Shown here in pieces: positions 27,048 through 39,651 of a DNA stretch of 64,000 nt; position 1 is the stretch's first letter; every line of letters begins with the position of its first letter. Source of the stretch: Hyaloperonospora brassicae (taxonomy: Eukaryota > Oomycota > Peronosporomycetes > Peronosporales > Peronosporaceae). The notes under the pieces were generated by a model, which worked only from the letters and a program-made list of their open reading frames with translations, had not been told where the DNA came from and made no database searches. The translations under genes were made by a program, and so were the position numbers. The stretch lies in assembly GCA_947650285.1 (NCBI GenBank), contig CANTFL010001444.1:124001-188000 (forward strand). The letters run 5' to 3'.

Positions 27048-27275
27048 TTAGCTGCTTCCTTGCGCAGATTGAAAATGCGCGACGGATGCGCGTTTTTGTT
27101 TCCCACTTTCCTTCAGCAGTATCTTGGTTTTGACATCGATCATGGTGATACGAGCTACAGCTCGTTTCAAAGTACCTAACAGACTACAATAACGTACAGC
27201 GCCGCGTTTATCGATAAATTCAAGGCACATACATGAATATTTGCGAAATAGTCGTGGGTGAGGACTTTTATTCAC
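27048..27275 (-). other. Unidentified 75-codon frame
   Basis: This sits in a locally less AT-rich island (about 26820-27280). The frame reads CLEFIDKRGAVRYC, then a Lys-rich segment ending KQKRASVAHFQS. Beyond the stop the same frame continues protein-like with SDASKIINKDAV. No family recognised; possibly a decayed gene. Confidence 0.15.
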
Positions 27276-28378
27276 GTCGAATTATCAATTATTTATCTTA
27301 CAGTGGCACGGTCATTTCCCGCCAGCTAGAAGCAGTGCTTTATTGAATGCATCGAAAATTTATCTTTGCTGCAATCACTACCTTTATATAAAAATGTAGA
27401 CCTGTACGTCGACAAAATGAAGTAGCTAAGCAGCATTGCGCAGACAAAATGATTCGCATTAACTTAGCGAAAAATTACATCAATGTCAAATATCAGTTTT
27501 TGTGATACGGTAGAGGAAATTTGCATTAGAATTAATCAAGATCCAACGAATATTGTGGTTGTTAATGGCTTGACGAAGACAATAAATTGGATGGAGCACG
27601 CGACCTCTCTTTATCATCGTCAGCCTAAGGCTTAAACAATGGTAAGTGTTAATGTGCGCATAGACGGAGAATGGTGAGTTATGGTGATGCAATTTGAGAG
27701 TGGGGATAAAAATATAAGCTACAGAAGTCACAATGGTGTGTGAAGGGCTGTTAAAAATTTATCAAGTAGTAGACAGACGTAAATGATACAACAATATTAA
27801 TGATGCTCACTTATAGATTTTTGATGAAGCCAACTTGGTGATCATCACGCAAATTCATCTTGACATCATGCAAACCCCCAAAACAATTTTTATTGTTCTT
27901 GTAAAGGATTAGTTTACCAAGAAATGACGTCGCCTTACAAATAATATGTTCTACATATGAAAAACAATTTTGCTCATATCAAATATGAAGGGGGAGCGAC
28001 AATGGTCAATGCTTAGTTAATTACATGAATAGCTAACTTACCAAGTTACACAAAATAGTAAAGAAGGAGAACGCATTATGATGCGGTAAAAATTGATAAA
28101 TACACTTTATAAAATTTCTTTCTGATATAGATGCTTTTAGTAAAGGTGTCGTCCCCATACATTCCATATTAATTTAAGCCATTAGCATAATACGTGCTGA
28201 TGATAAACTTACAGGTCACGCTTACCTGAGCTCGTTTATGAGCTTGGAATAAATCCTAAAATCTGCCTTTGGCGGTTTAAAAGTCTGATTGATCAAATTC
28301 TTAAATTATGAACGACATGGACGCACATTGGTCGTGGAGATTAGCACCAATGACTCAAGTTAAGTGCGTTTTGTCGCG

Positions 28379-28902
28379 TCATTGAGGCAAAGCTTCATGC
28401 TTAGGTGTATATATCACCTTTACCATCCATTTGGTAAAGTTGGATGAATCGGTGTCGTCTTCGATGACGCACAAAGTGTTACCTGGTATAACGGGGCACA
28501 TTTCACTCCCACTGACGCAAAACAATCGACCTTCTTTGACACAGCGCAGGTACGTGTCTCCTAATTTTACGCTCCCTGCACGTACACAGTAAGACGTTAT
28601 ATAAAAATGTTCAAATACGATCAAATAGGATAATTTTGGCAAAGAAATTGCTTCGTTTATTTCGTATTTAGTTCCTTCACATTCAAACTCAGCTACATAT
28701 TCGAAAAATTTATATCCTTCCACCCACCGCGCTTGCGTACATGCAATTGGTAATCAAATGATTGATAGATATAACGTTTTCTTTTAATAAATGAGCTTAG
28801 TGTTGAGAAATTACTTTTAATGTTGAGAACGGCACTGCTGTAATTTTTAATAGTAAGGTCCATAATGACGAGCACATTATTATTAAACAATTTTAATATC
28901 AT
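28379..28902 (-). other. Unidentified decayed gene candidate
   Basis: The frame at 28379-28723 (114 codons; the nominal first codon is GTG, and the frame is open a little further upstream) looks protein-like. It has mixed composition, several aromatic residues and four Cys, with blocks YVAEFECEGTKYEINEAI, VKLGDTYLRCVKEGRLFC and KWMVKVIYTP. A second frame upstream (28693-28902) overlaps it and would join by a frame change. I recognise no family. It is the best coding candidate in the 24-31 kb interval, but unproven. Confidence 0.25.
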
Positions 28903-29919
28903 TTACCCGATGTGGGGCAATTGACGGAAATACATCCCCCTTAACATGGATGGGATAGGTGGAATGTATCATCTGCCAATACGTGAATTTGGCTTACAGC
29001 TGCGTGAAAAATACTAATTAGGTCTAAGTTTGACGATATCGCGAAAGGCATGACTCAGCTCGCTTAAATTCACTATATATGTAGTGTTCATGGTATTTAT
29101 TTCTTAACTCAGTAATGTATTATTATCGAATTGCTTACTTTGCTGCGCCAAGAGCCAACAGAAACGTGGCAGTGAGATCATTACAAAATCATCTTCTTTC
29201 TTAAGGAATTATATATTATTTATATCTAGCGTTACATTAAATTACATAGATTGGCAGATTCTATGTGCAAATGAAATGACATTGCATTGCAATTGAATTA
29301 TTCCAGCTTAAGAAGTAATGTTGATGTAGATGTATAAAAAAAGCGTGATCATGCATCTACGATGACTTGCTAATACTAATTAAGTATTAGAATGCCCCCT
29401 ATGACCCTTTTAAATGATTTTGCGGCATTAATTATTCGAAGAAAGCTTAATGTAACATAAACTGGCTGATGAAGGGTAGAAAGTCGTAAAGTAGCTAAAG
29501 TATTTATCATACAGATACAGCATTTTTCACTTTAAACTATAAAAGCATCTTATTAGTCCCTTTTTTTCTTTTTAGCTCTTCATTGGCAGATTAATCTATG
29601 CTTTACAAGCAATTAATCGCATAGGTTGTGCACTTAAAAAATTATTAGCATCTATTAAGCACGCTTGGATAGTGTTGTCAAAGTTTTAGATTGATTTGAT
29701 ATAACGTCAATATGGTGAGCGGTCACTGTTTGGCTAAAAAATAGAAGCTAGCGAGAAACTTCCCGCTAAAACGTTGTATCGAAATATAATCAGCGCGGGT
29801 ACATACTTTATATAATGATCAGTACCTATTAAACAAGAGTTTGAACTTCCGTGGACCATAAATCACATTTTTATATACAAGGCTGCGTAACAAAGCCAAG
29901 GTCTTTCACAACAGCTCTT

Positions 29920-31036
29920 CTAGAATATTACATCTTTACATTGTGTTATAAAAGGTTTACGATATTTTATATATATTTTAGTAGGAAAAAGAGTGCCATT
30001 TGGCACCGCAAAGTCTATTAAAATTAAAATTGTCACGTGTGGACTGTGCCTGTACATCAGAATCAACACGTTCTGAATAAAGGTCTTGAGTATCTCTTCA
30101 GATATGACCACTCCTTCATTGAGTAAGATTAATACCACTTCAGATCCACCTTGTTCAAGCATCGGCCTGTCAATATGTCACAAACTCGATATTTTGCACG
30201 TTTATTAATATTTTCACTTGCGACGAATTGTCTCTTAATTATTGATCTACTGGCATAAACATAGCTTATTCAAGTATTGCAACAAATTTGGGTCAAATCT
30301 CAATCTATTCGTACCGACGTGGCGATTGAGCATTACTCCCTGTTCGTATATTATTTCCAAATAACGAAGTGCGTATATATTTATGATCGATGTAGCTAAT
30401 TGTAACACGTACGTTTATTGGTGGCGACCACGGGTACATTACTTTTACCGACAAAGATTTGACAAACAGTTGTGCTATCTTTAAATCTTATAAAATCCAT
30501 GAAAAAAGAGAACAATGCAGCTGGCGTAGTTTTACTCCTTATGTGCCTTAATCAAGATCAAGTGTTTGATATTCGATTATGAATTCGGTCCTGCTAATTA
30601 AAATAATTTGCCGAATGATGAGTGAAATTCATTCACACTTAATCGTCGATAAATCCGTATCCATTGGATAAACGTTTTACTTAATATATAAAAACCGTTA
30701 GTTTGCCTACTTTGATACACATTGACTGAAGGTGTATGTGCTGCAAGTGCCACGAAAACTTGGACCCTATATATTTCCACATCGCTTACGGAAACAGCAG
30801 GTAGGCGTGACTCCACACAACACGTTACTACAGGCTCGATACGTATGGATAGTACTATGTATAATTCTTGGAATGCCTTAATTATTCGACAGATCGTTAT
30901 TATCTTCCATGTTAGCTTTTCCTGTGCGGTGGTTTCTAGTGGCACTTTTTCCGTGCGTATCCAGTATCACTCGTCCAAAATAAATGCTAAAATAAAACGC
31001 ATATTGACGACAACGACGGTGGAAGTGCCACACTAG
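29920..31036 (-). other. Unidentified frame islands
   Basis: 29920-30162 (80 codons, minus) and 30598-30945 (115 codons, minus), the latter overlapped by a plus frame 30722-31036, are the longest frames here. None shows a motif I recognise. The 30.6-31.0 kb island is less AT-rich than its flanks, which could mean former coding sequence. Confidence 0.15.
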
Positions 31037-31899
31037 AAGCCACTTACTAAATAGCTAAAAGACTGAATAGAACATGTAGATTAGGCCTCGTGCAAATAGT
31101 ACATAACACTGACGCATCGCGTCCGAGTAAAAAGTAAGATAATTTATCAATGTGCAAATTTAGTCTTGTAATTTCTGATAGTAAAAATAATTGATAGAGT
31201 AGAGCTGACTGAATTTACATTGTTTATCGATATAGTATGATTACGTCATAGTTTGCATGCTCACACTCAGCATGTTACGCAAACATCCACGACCTGTAAA
31301 CACGATAAGTACACGCAAGATATATAATTTGATACATTGCCGCTCTCACTACCGCTTATGATTGTGCACAACTTCCACAACCCCATTGTTTGAGTACAAT
31401 TGATTAATCTTCCAATCTGCAATTTGAAGTAGTAGTAGTATAAGTAGTGATTAATATATTATGGATAGGAATAGGTCACGTTCTTGGTATGTTGATGTAT
31501 GCACCGATTATGTCCGAGCCCTAAAGCATTAAATATTTGATAAAAAACCAAAATAAAAAGACAATATTTGCTCTAGATGCTTACAAACAAATTTAGAGAT
31601 GGAAAAAGAATGCCTTATTCAATATCGAAATAAAAAGTTCTCAATTAATTGGAAAAGTAAAAATGCCTTACGTCCTAAAAGACTCAACGCAGCACATCTA
31701 TATAAGTTATATTTCTGGTTGTGGTGATAATTAACGTAATTTATATGAGCACGATGCAACCTACTCCACCCCTCACAGTAGGAGCTGGCAAATCAGAATG
31801 CAAGTTGCTTAAAACTCGTCGTTATATTAAACCGTGTCACTTTTTTCAAAAGCAGCTCGGTAGGAGCAGAACCATACTCGTCTTCTTCAAGCTACACAC

Positions 31900-32061
31900 A
31901 CACGTACACTGTCATTCATTGAGCACCAGCACGTACGTGATGCGGGCGTTCGTGAACGCATCTGATCAACTGCAACGACTGAATCTTACAGCTGCAACAC
32001 CACCAGCAATATCGACAAAAGCAACTACTATAGAACCACAGCATCTGCAACAACAACAGCA
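31900..32061 (+). repeat. CAA/CAG-rich repeat, left piece
   Basis: This is the left part of a repeat split by Ty3 copy A. It starts near an ATTCATTGAGCACC block shared (in reverse) with about 57100, then becomes CAACAA/CAGCAG-rich. The right piece resumes at 40042 after the 5-bp duplication CAGCA. It is related to the arms of the foldback repeat at 55650-56830. A 126-codon frame that crosses it (31721-32101) ends inside the LTR and is not a credible gene. Confidence 0.6.
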
Positions 32062-32454
32062 TGTAACGAAGCAGCCCGTTACATGGAATTGTCACTTTTA
32101 AAGAAAGTGACAACAAAGAATGTTAAGTTGATATTCTTTGAACAATATCACCGATAATGGTGATATTGGTGAAGCGACCAAAGAGTCTGCTCATTGGTTG
32201 ATATCTTGACGATATCAACACACCAATCGCCGTAAGACGCGCGCAATGAGTGGTGAGTAGACGTCGTCATACATTCAGTTAGATTAGTATAATTAAGTTA
32301 AGTCAAACAGAGAGACAGTGGTTTAAAGACTTAATTATATTAATACAACAGTTTTACTTTTCCCTTATCTACGCTTCCTCGTTCGCCTCGTGTACGTCTG
32401 TCGGGCGCACCAAAACCCTTGCGTTAAGTTCACGCAAGGGTGTGCCCCGTTACA
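32062..32454 (+). repeat. 5' LTR of copy A
   Basis: This 393-bp LTR runs from TGTAACGAAGCA to GCCCCGTTACA. The family consensus ends are 12-bp inverted repeats (TGTAACGGGGCA); here two bases near the start have mutated. It contains the family's hairpins, for example AATATCACC...GGTGATATT and the CCCTTGCGT...ACGCAAGGG hairpin near its end. Confidence 0.95.
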
Positions 32455-32456
32455 CC

Positions 32457-32474
32457 TGGTAGCACTTTGTAGTC
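32457..32474 (+). promoter_or_regulatory. Primer-binding site, copy A
   Basis: TGGTAGCACTTTGTAGTC lies two bases after the LTR, where a tRNA would prime minus-strand DNA synthesis. The first eight bases fit a tRNA ending in TGCTACCA, as initiator methionine tRNAs often do. The remaining match is not established. Confidence 0.5.
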
Positions 32475-32498
32475 CTTCCAAGGACCACAGCATCCAAC

Positions 32499-33654
32499 AT
32501 GAACATGTCGGATGATGAAGAGACCTTTCACGCCACGCGTGAAGGGTTTACCCATTTGAGTGACATCGAATGGATTGCGGTAGAACGAATGAGTTGTACC
32601 GTAGGCGAGTTCGCCATTAGCGCCATGTCGCAATCTCTAGACAGAGACCAACAACATGCCGCTATAGCCAAGTTCATCCAAAATGAGCTTGTCGCCGAAA
32701 GGGAGAAAGTAGCCTTGCTTCACTAGCAAGGCTCTCAACAGTCCGAGCAGTTGAGAGAACTCGGTGCTCAACAGACAGAGCTGTTGAGACAGCATCAATT
32801 CAATGCTGCTGTAGGCGGGACGGCGCATGCGCGTCGTCCCAAAGTCATGAAGGTTGGCATCTCCAAGTACAGTGGAGTTCCGGAAGACTCCCTGTTACTA
32901 TGGTTCGTCGAACTCGACAGAGCCTTAAGGGCTCGTCGCGTCGAAGATGAGCAAATTAAACTCACATTTGCTCAGGCCCACTTGGCAGGACGTGCCAAAA
33001 CTTGGTCCCTGGGACTCAAGAGTAGCGACCCACATGTGTTTAGGTCGCTAGATGACTTCAAGTCCCGGCTCAGACATACGTTTGAGCCGCCACGAGCTGA
33101 GTTCAGGGCTCGTTCTGAGCTCCTGAAACTCAAGCAGGGTAAGCGTGATGTGCACGCTTACGCACAACATATACGACTCCTTGCGAGTAGTATAACTGCC
33201 AACCCAGTTCATGAACACACGTTGATTACGGTGTTCATGCAAGGGCTTGCGGAAGGGCCCGTCAGGAGCCACCTGTTCCGCCTTGAGATGAATACGCTTG
33301 AAGAAGCGATATCAGCCGCGGAACAGGAAGACTATAGCATAAGACAGGCTCATGCTAGCTCAAACTCTTACCGTCCACCGAGACGACAAGAGATCGGAGG
33401 TCCAGAACCAATGGACCTCTGCTATGTTGAGAGCGAGACACCTCGCTCTTCAAACAACAAGCGATTGCAGAGGTGCAATCGCTGTCAGAAGATTAGGGCA
33501 CTACGCATATGAGTGTAGTGCTCCACGCCCAATACCAAACAGTACTGAGCAAAATGGACGACCATTCGCCAGAAAGGGCAATGGGCGTGGGTCCAGCGCT
33601 GTTGCGAAGCCGCAACAGCGAGACGGACCATCAAAAAATGGTCGGGGTCAGTAG
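32499..33654 (+). pseudogene. Gag, copy A (stop plus frameshift)
   Basis: This corresponds to the 384-residue Gag of copy B, with the same start context (ATGAACATG). A TAG at 32724-32726 replaces a Gln codon (LLH-stop-QGS against LLHQQGS). An extra A at about 33492 shifts the frame inside the zinc knuckle, so CNRCQK is followed by the wrong frame. The capsid region between the two lesions is intact. The slippery site A AAA AAT (33633-33639) and the following stem-loop are retained. Confidence 0.9.
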
Positions 33655-34442
33655 GGGCGGAGCGCCCTACTGATCCAGCAACCTCAAGAGAATTTGCAAA
33701 CCTCTTGACGAAAGTTGCTCCAGATACACAATCATTGTGTGTCTCTGCACCTGGTGATGACGTTTCGCTCATCACCTTGAAGTTGGAAGCGACAAATGAT
33801 TTGTCGCTTCGTGCCCTAGTAGACTGTGGGGCGTCGAACAACTTTGTTCGTCGCCAGTCACTAGAGGGTCGTAGGCTCGAGTTCGTTGAGCGCGACATTT
33901 CCCTCACGAGGATGACGGTGCGCCTTGCAACAGGCGCATTGATAACCGTTGAGAAACGTGTAGTCGGAATCCACTACACGTTAGAGGGCGAACAGTACGA
34001 TGATGACTTCATCGTACTAGATCTGGATGACAAATTTGATGTCATCCTGGGATTACCTTGGCTCAGAAAATACGAGCCAAGGGTGAGCTGGCAGCATCAA
34101 TCCGTGAAGATGCCTGCCACTTGTTCATCAGATGGCCATCTGATGAACATCTTGGAGCGTCCACAAGCGTGTGGATGTTCTGCGAGTGAGTGCGATGGCC
34201 TCACTTGCGGTTCGGTCGTTAGCACGACTGCACAAGGTCACAGTGTAGTTGATCACTACACTGTGGAGCAAGCTCCCGGCGGCTGTATAGAAGTACAGGC
34301 TGCGCCGAAGGTCCACCACTCGAACAAGTCGAGTGGACCGGGACATGGATACATGCCTAGCGGGCAGCATCGTAGAAGTAAGAAACCTGTTGCCTTCAAG
34401 GGCAACACGGAAATCCTAGGTCGACTGGAGAGTCGACCGTAG
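33639..34442 (+). CDS. Retropepsin-like protease, copy A
   Basis: The frame lies -1 relative to gag and is open through the site after the slippery heptamer to a TAG at 34440-34442. The catalytic loop is VDCGASNNFVRR (the Asp-Cys-Gly form of D-S/T-G), and the second retropepsin landmark is FDVILGLPWLRKYEP. A Cys/His-containing tail of about 100 residues follows. It would be made as a Gag-protease fusion by frameshifting. Upstream gag is broken, so expression from this copy is doubtful. It differs from copy B at only a few residues. Confidence 0.7.
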   Translation, partial: WSGSVGAERPTDPATSREFANLLTKVAPDTQSLCVSAPGDDVSLITLKLEATNDLSLRALVDCGASNNFVRRQSLEGRRLEFVERDISLTRMTVRLATGALITVEKRVVGIHYTLEGEQYDDDFIVLDLDDKFDVILGLPWLRKYEPRVSWQHQSVKMPATCSSDGHLMNILERPQACGCSASECDGLTCGSVVSTTAQGHSVVDHYTVEQAPGGCIEVQAAPKVHHSNKSSGPGHGYMPSGQHRRSKKPVAFKGNTEILGRLESRP

Positions 34443-37400
34443 AGGATGGTCCCTGACTGTGGTTGCACAGCCACAGTCAGAAGACGTCGAGGGAATAAGT
34501 CCCCACGTACTTGAGGAAGGAATTCCTCAAGAGTCACTTGCTGAAGGATTAGACCTTCAGCAACCTGTGGAACGAAGTTCCCAGGAAGTAACCGAGACGT
34601 TGAACGTCTTGGTTAATGACGGATCAAGCGTAGGCGCTTATACGATTGATCTGATTGTGCCTCCGAGGTTAACTTCGGAGATAACTCAGTTGCCAACGCT
34701 AGAACCGAAACGGTTCTTGCGTGATCTGCGTAGTGGCAAAGTCAAGCAGATCTGCATACTCGTTACAGAGGATGAGTATGTGACCGATATTCGGTCGGCC
34801 ATAGTATTTGCTGAGAACGAACGGGTTCTCAGCAGCTCATCGATGGACGAAAGTGTCCTCGATGAGAAGACTCGGATTGATCGATACACGTCTCAATCCT
34901 GGGAGTCGCTTCTGGCAAATCCTTTGTATAAGGATTTGATCGAATTCAAGGACGTGTATCCTGAATCTTAACCTTACGAGTTGCCTAAATTTAAAGGCAC
35001 TCGACACGAGATCGAGCTCAAACCGGTATCGACGTACCGTGTCATGAAGCAGTGGCCACTGCCTCGTGTACAAGTACTAGCGATCGACAAGTTCTTTGCC
35101 GATCGCTTAGCAGCGGGTCATGTGAGGGAATCAACTTCCCCTCACAGCTCTCCGACCTTCTGTGTGCGACATGCCACAGGAGGGTGGCGGATAGTGCACG
35201 CATTCAACAAATTGAACGCTGCAACGGTACCGGCTCAGACGCCGATACCGAGGAAGGACGTAATCATAGATGGTATGTCAAAGAGTACCATCTTCTCGTC
35301 CATGGATCTGATGGATGGGTTCTATCAAATCCTCATGCGTGAACGGGACATCCCGTTCACGGCAGTGAGTACCCCCAGAGGTATGCTGTGGGAGTGGCTA
35401 GTTATGCCACAGGGGCTGAGTAATGCCCCTACAACGTTCAACAGATGTGTTACAAATCTGTTGAGACCGGTGCGTGATTTCGCACCGAGTTGCTTCGACG
35501 ATGTGTTCGTCCATAGCCGGGCTATGGACGGAAAGACGGACGTTGAAGTTCACAGAACTCACGTTCGTCAGGTTCTTCAACTTATGCGCAAGCATAAGTT
35601 GTACGCCAACCTCAAGAAGTGTATATTCGCGGCTAGCGAAATACCACTTCTTGGGTGCATCGTGGGTAAACACGGCGTACGCCCTGATCCCGAAAAGATC
35701 AAGGCGATCACCGACTGGCCAGTGCCAGTCGATGTCAAGGTACTAAGGAAGTTCCTAGGCCTGGCGGCGTACTTGCACAAGTACTCGCGCAACTACGCCG
35801 AGATGACTTTTCATCTTTCTTGCTTGCTCAAGAAAAATGTCAAGTGGTCATAGAACGCTGAGTGCCAGCGTTCCTTTGAGGGTATCAAGCAAATCTTGAT
35901 GCAGTCGCCGATATTGGCGATTGCAGATCAGGACAGACCTTTTCATGTGGTCTGTGACGCCAGCGATTTTGCGATCGGCTGTGCGTTATTGCATTTTGAT
36001 GCTGATGGTGCGGAGCGCGTCATCTGTTATTAGTCGCGTCTGCTGCAGGCAGCTGAGCGCAATTACCCAGTGCATGACAAGGAACTCCTTGCCATGAAGA
36101 ACGCACTGGCTAAGTTTCGCGTCTATCTCCTCGGAGATAGACAGTTTGTTGTCTATACGGACCATGCGTCATTACGCACGGCCGTGACCCGCCCACACCT
36201 CTCGCAAAGAATGGCGAGGTGGCTGTCTTTCTTCGCGGAGTATAACTTCTCCGTGGATTATAAACCAGGACGACTCAATGTCGTCGCTGATGCGCTTTCG
36301 AGCAGGCCCGATTTCGAGCCGGACGCACAATCCAACAGTGAGGACAAGCCCACTGTTGCGACACTGTCAGTCAGTGTCCCGTCGTCAAGTTTACTTGACG
36401 ACGTACGAAAGGCATACGCGGAAGATAAGGATCTTCTGCGATTGATGGATCATCTGGTGAATCCATCCAGTAAATCCATGAGGGATTTACCGGCTTTGTA
36501 CCGATCCTCATCGGACCGGTACAGTACACGCAACGGATTGCTGCACTATACAGCTGTTGCCGACGACACGCCTCGTGTCGTCGTACCCGCTCATCATGAT
36601 CTGCGTTTACGCATCATGTATGAGTGTCACGATGCGCCAACAGGCGGGCATCGTGAAGGAGAAAAGACTTTCCTCACAGTAAGTCGTGACTTTTACTGGC
36701 CACAACAGTATCAGTTTGAACGCAAGTACATACGTGCTTACGAGGTTCGTCAACGGGAGAAGCCTAGTCCTTCATCCCGTGCGCCATTGCAGCCTCTGCG
36801 TGTTCCGGCAGAGTGCTGGAAGTCCGTTTCGATGGACTTCGTCTTCGTGTTTCCCGAAGACGCTCACAAGAATAATGGTATTCTTGTGTTTGTTGACCGA
36901 TTCAGCAAGATGGTGCATCTTGCTGTAGTCCCTGAGTCGATCAAGGCTCAAGGTTGTGCTCGTATCTTTCTAGACACGGTCTTTAGACTCCACGGGTTAC
37001 CCCGTGAACTCGTATCCGACCGTGACCCTCGGTTCACGGCGGAATTTTGTCAAACCGTGTTCCGCACATTGGGAACACGATTGAAGATGTCTACTTCTGA
37101 CCATCCCGAAATAGATGGTCAGACGGAGCGAGCGAACCATGTCCTCGAAGAGATACTTCGAGGATACGTCCACTCGTTCCCGGGTTGGAGCGAATTCTTA
37201 CCCATGTTGGAATTCGCCATCAATAATTCGGTGCATGCTTCCACACAGCACACACCGTTTTACGTGAATGGCCTACGCCATCCACGTGTGCCCACCCTTC
37301 TAGAGTGTGACTCTTGGATAAGGGGAAGAGGGACTCGCTCGAGCAAAAATCGTTTGGGCTCTTGCTCATCACGTGTCGACGCTAACGTCGTCACGTATGA

Positions 37401-38546
37401 TGCCGATGTCGATCAAGTCGACATCGATGAAGAAGATCACCTCAGTAATAGCGTCGCCGCTATTACTGACTCGGATGATGATGATGATGCTGGTATATTC
37501 AGCATCGTCAACAATTATGCCAGCGAGGAAGAAGACAACCTCGCTGAAGAAGAGAACAATCTCTTAGCAGTGCGCACGAAGCGCACTGAAAGACAAAACA
37601 AAGAGTCAGCAGAGAGCTTTCTGCTGACTCGAGAAGCGGTAGTCCGTTTCGTTCAGGACGCCATCGCAAATGCGGTGGACCGTCAGAAACGGAACGCAGA
37701 CAAGAATGGAAGAGCAAATGTTCTTTCATTTAAAGTTAATGACCTAGTACTACTGTCTACGTTAAATTTACCTGGACATGCAGTCACTAGTGTTGGCAGT
37801 ATTAAACTACTGCCGAAATACATTGAGCCAATTCTTGTGTTGCATCGCAAGGGCAATGCATACACACTCGAATTGCCACGTAAGATGCGCACGCATCCTA
37901 CGTTTTACGTGGGGAGGCTCAGGCCGTACTGTCAGTACGAGCCTTCTTCTTCCGATGAAGATAGCCCCCTCGTTCAAGAACATCCATCAAGTTCTTGCGT
38001 TCGCGCTCCACACGATCCGTCTGGTCGCGCAGATATGATACCTCGGAACTCAACCGAGATATCTCCCCGCGAGCTGTCTCCAGCTCGCCGAATAGGGAGC
38101 GGACATCCCGCTCGACCTGAAGCTGCGCTGTGGCATAATCGGCGCGATCCTTCGACCGATCAGCCTCGCAATTATTGCAGTTCTTCCGCACGGTATCAGT
38201 CAAAGCGTAGCGCCGGTCGCGCTCGTGCTTCAAGTCATCGCGCAATTCATCGATTGCGCGATCCATCTCGTAAGGGTCGAGATGGTGAGCCGAATAATCT
38301 GGAGGAGGTCTTTCCTCCTCCACCACATCCTTTGGTGGATTCTCACGGTGATCAACGCTTTCTAGTGGAGCGTATCTTGAACCACTGTGACGATTCAGGA
38401 TCAAGGACGAGCTACCTCGTCCAGTGGCAATGGTATCCACCCTCTTGGAACAGCTGGGAGCCCGCTCTCAGATGTTGATGGATGTTGAAGGTCTCGTCCG
38501 CCAGTATGACGAGATCCATCCGATTGGTCCTCGGGCCCATCGGTAA
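34420..38546 (+). pseudogene. Pol (RT-RNase H-integrase-chromodomain), copy A
   Basis: This is collinear with intact pol of copy B. The lesions are a TAA at about 34969 (before RT), a TAG at about 35851 (WS-stop-NAE where B has WSWSAE), a TAG at about 36031 (CY-stop-SR where B has CYQSR), and loss of one C near 38459 within the chromodomain (SWEPALRC-stop). The RT box is CFDD. Integrase retains HHCC partially (ECHDAPTGGH is kept, but the second Cys pair is CEVC in B and YEVR here) and the DDE residues. The deleted C also breaks the antisense frame. Confidence 0.9.
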
Positions 38547-39624
38547 ACACGCGCCCTAGGCGCTTGTAGATGGATTGCAAGTTTGCAATCGCGTCACGCA
38601 TCTCAGCCGAGATGTGTGCCCTTCCCCAGGGCGAATTTAGGGAATACACGTCCCTCTGCGCACGGTAAGAGTTGTCAACACAACTCGCACAAGGGTCTCC
38701 CCAAGTGAGGCATGGAATGCCGGCCTCACTTGATAGGCGATGCAACCGGTACCTGGCACTGGTTGGCGTTCTCTTTTCGAACCTGAGGCGTGTCGCCTCA
38801 AGTTTCTTGAGCCACCCTTCTCGTCCAAAATTCTTTACGTTTTGGACGAACGCGTTCCACGCAGCCAAAAGCGAGGCTTTGTCACGCTTTTGGTTGCTGT
38901 TGTACCATCGATGTCTAAGGAAGACATCGGGATAAAAGTCTTCTTCAGCGCGAAAGTTGATCGCGCTGGGAGTCAAGCCGTGAAGCTCAGTCGCATCGAA
39001 TAAGGGAATTCGATGGTGTTGGCTTGTCTCGTGAGACAGGCTATTGATGAGTTGTTCGGGCAAACGCCACGGCTTCAACTCATCACGCTTCACACTGGTA
39101 CCTTTGTTGGTACCACGGTTGTCAGTATGACGATGTCTTGCACCATCGTCAAATCGCTCGTGCGAAGGAGCACGAGGTGATGGCGGTTATGAGCAATCAT
39201 ACTCATCATCAGATTCATCATCACTGCCGAACAGACTGTGTTGCAACTCACGAGTCCGTTCGTTCGGCAGTGGCCTTGGCAAATACTGAGGCGTCGCCTG
39301 TGATCGAGACTCCTCTGGAACGTTGCCCGAGTCAGGTACGTCTGACTCGCCAGAGTAGATGACCTCAATGTCGGGGTCATCATGCGCACGCGGTGCTGTA
39401 CCGCGTGCACCTGCAGCACCTCTTGCTGCAGGCGGAGAACGAGCAGCAGAAGACGAATCGTATGCCGCAGAAGCTGGCACAGGCACAGACTCTGTGTGCC
39501 TTGAGTCACCCCGCATAGACATGTTAACTATGCGAGGTCGACCGGAAAGTGAATGGAACGGACCCAACAAGTGCTCCCTGTCCCAATGGTGTCCAACGGG
39601 TGGCCGCCATATTTTGATAGTCAC
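37919..39624 (-). pseudogene. Antisense frame, copy A (one stop, one frameshift)
   Basis: This is the counterpart of the 534-codon antisense frame of copy B. The N-terminal part (39187-39624, acidic, Ser/Pro/Ala-rich) ends at a TAA replacing a Ser codon. The central part (about 38401-39160) is nearly identical to B over about 200 residues, including WRLPEQLINSLSHET, VFLRHRWYNSNQKRDK and CLTWGDPCASCVDN. A one-base deletion near 38459 shifts the frame before the coiled-coil part (37919-38440), which is itself open. Function unknown. Confidence 0.7.
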
Positions 39625-39651
39625 ACGGTGACTATCAGTTAAGGGGGGTGA
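39616..39651 (+). promoter_or_regulatory. Stem-loop and polypurine tract, copy A
   Basis: A 9-bp stem GATAGTCAC / GTGACTATC with loop ACG (39616-39636) is followed by the polypurine tract AAGGGGGGTGA (39641-39651), directly against the 3' LTR. The tract should prime plus-strand DNA synthesis. Both parts are identical in copy B. Confidence 0.75.

Larger units (their letters stand above)
24218..31899. other. AT-rich stretch with isolated open-frame islands
   Basis: This is mostly AT-rich sequence without recognisable genes. A few islands have longer frames or more balanced base composition and are listed separately. No rRNA, tRNA or LTR was found. Confidence 0.4.

Noticed and set aside
31721..32101. 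126-codon plus frame before copy A
   Set aside because: It runs from AT-rich DNA through a CAA repeat into the inserted LTR, with no recognisable domain.
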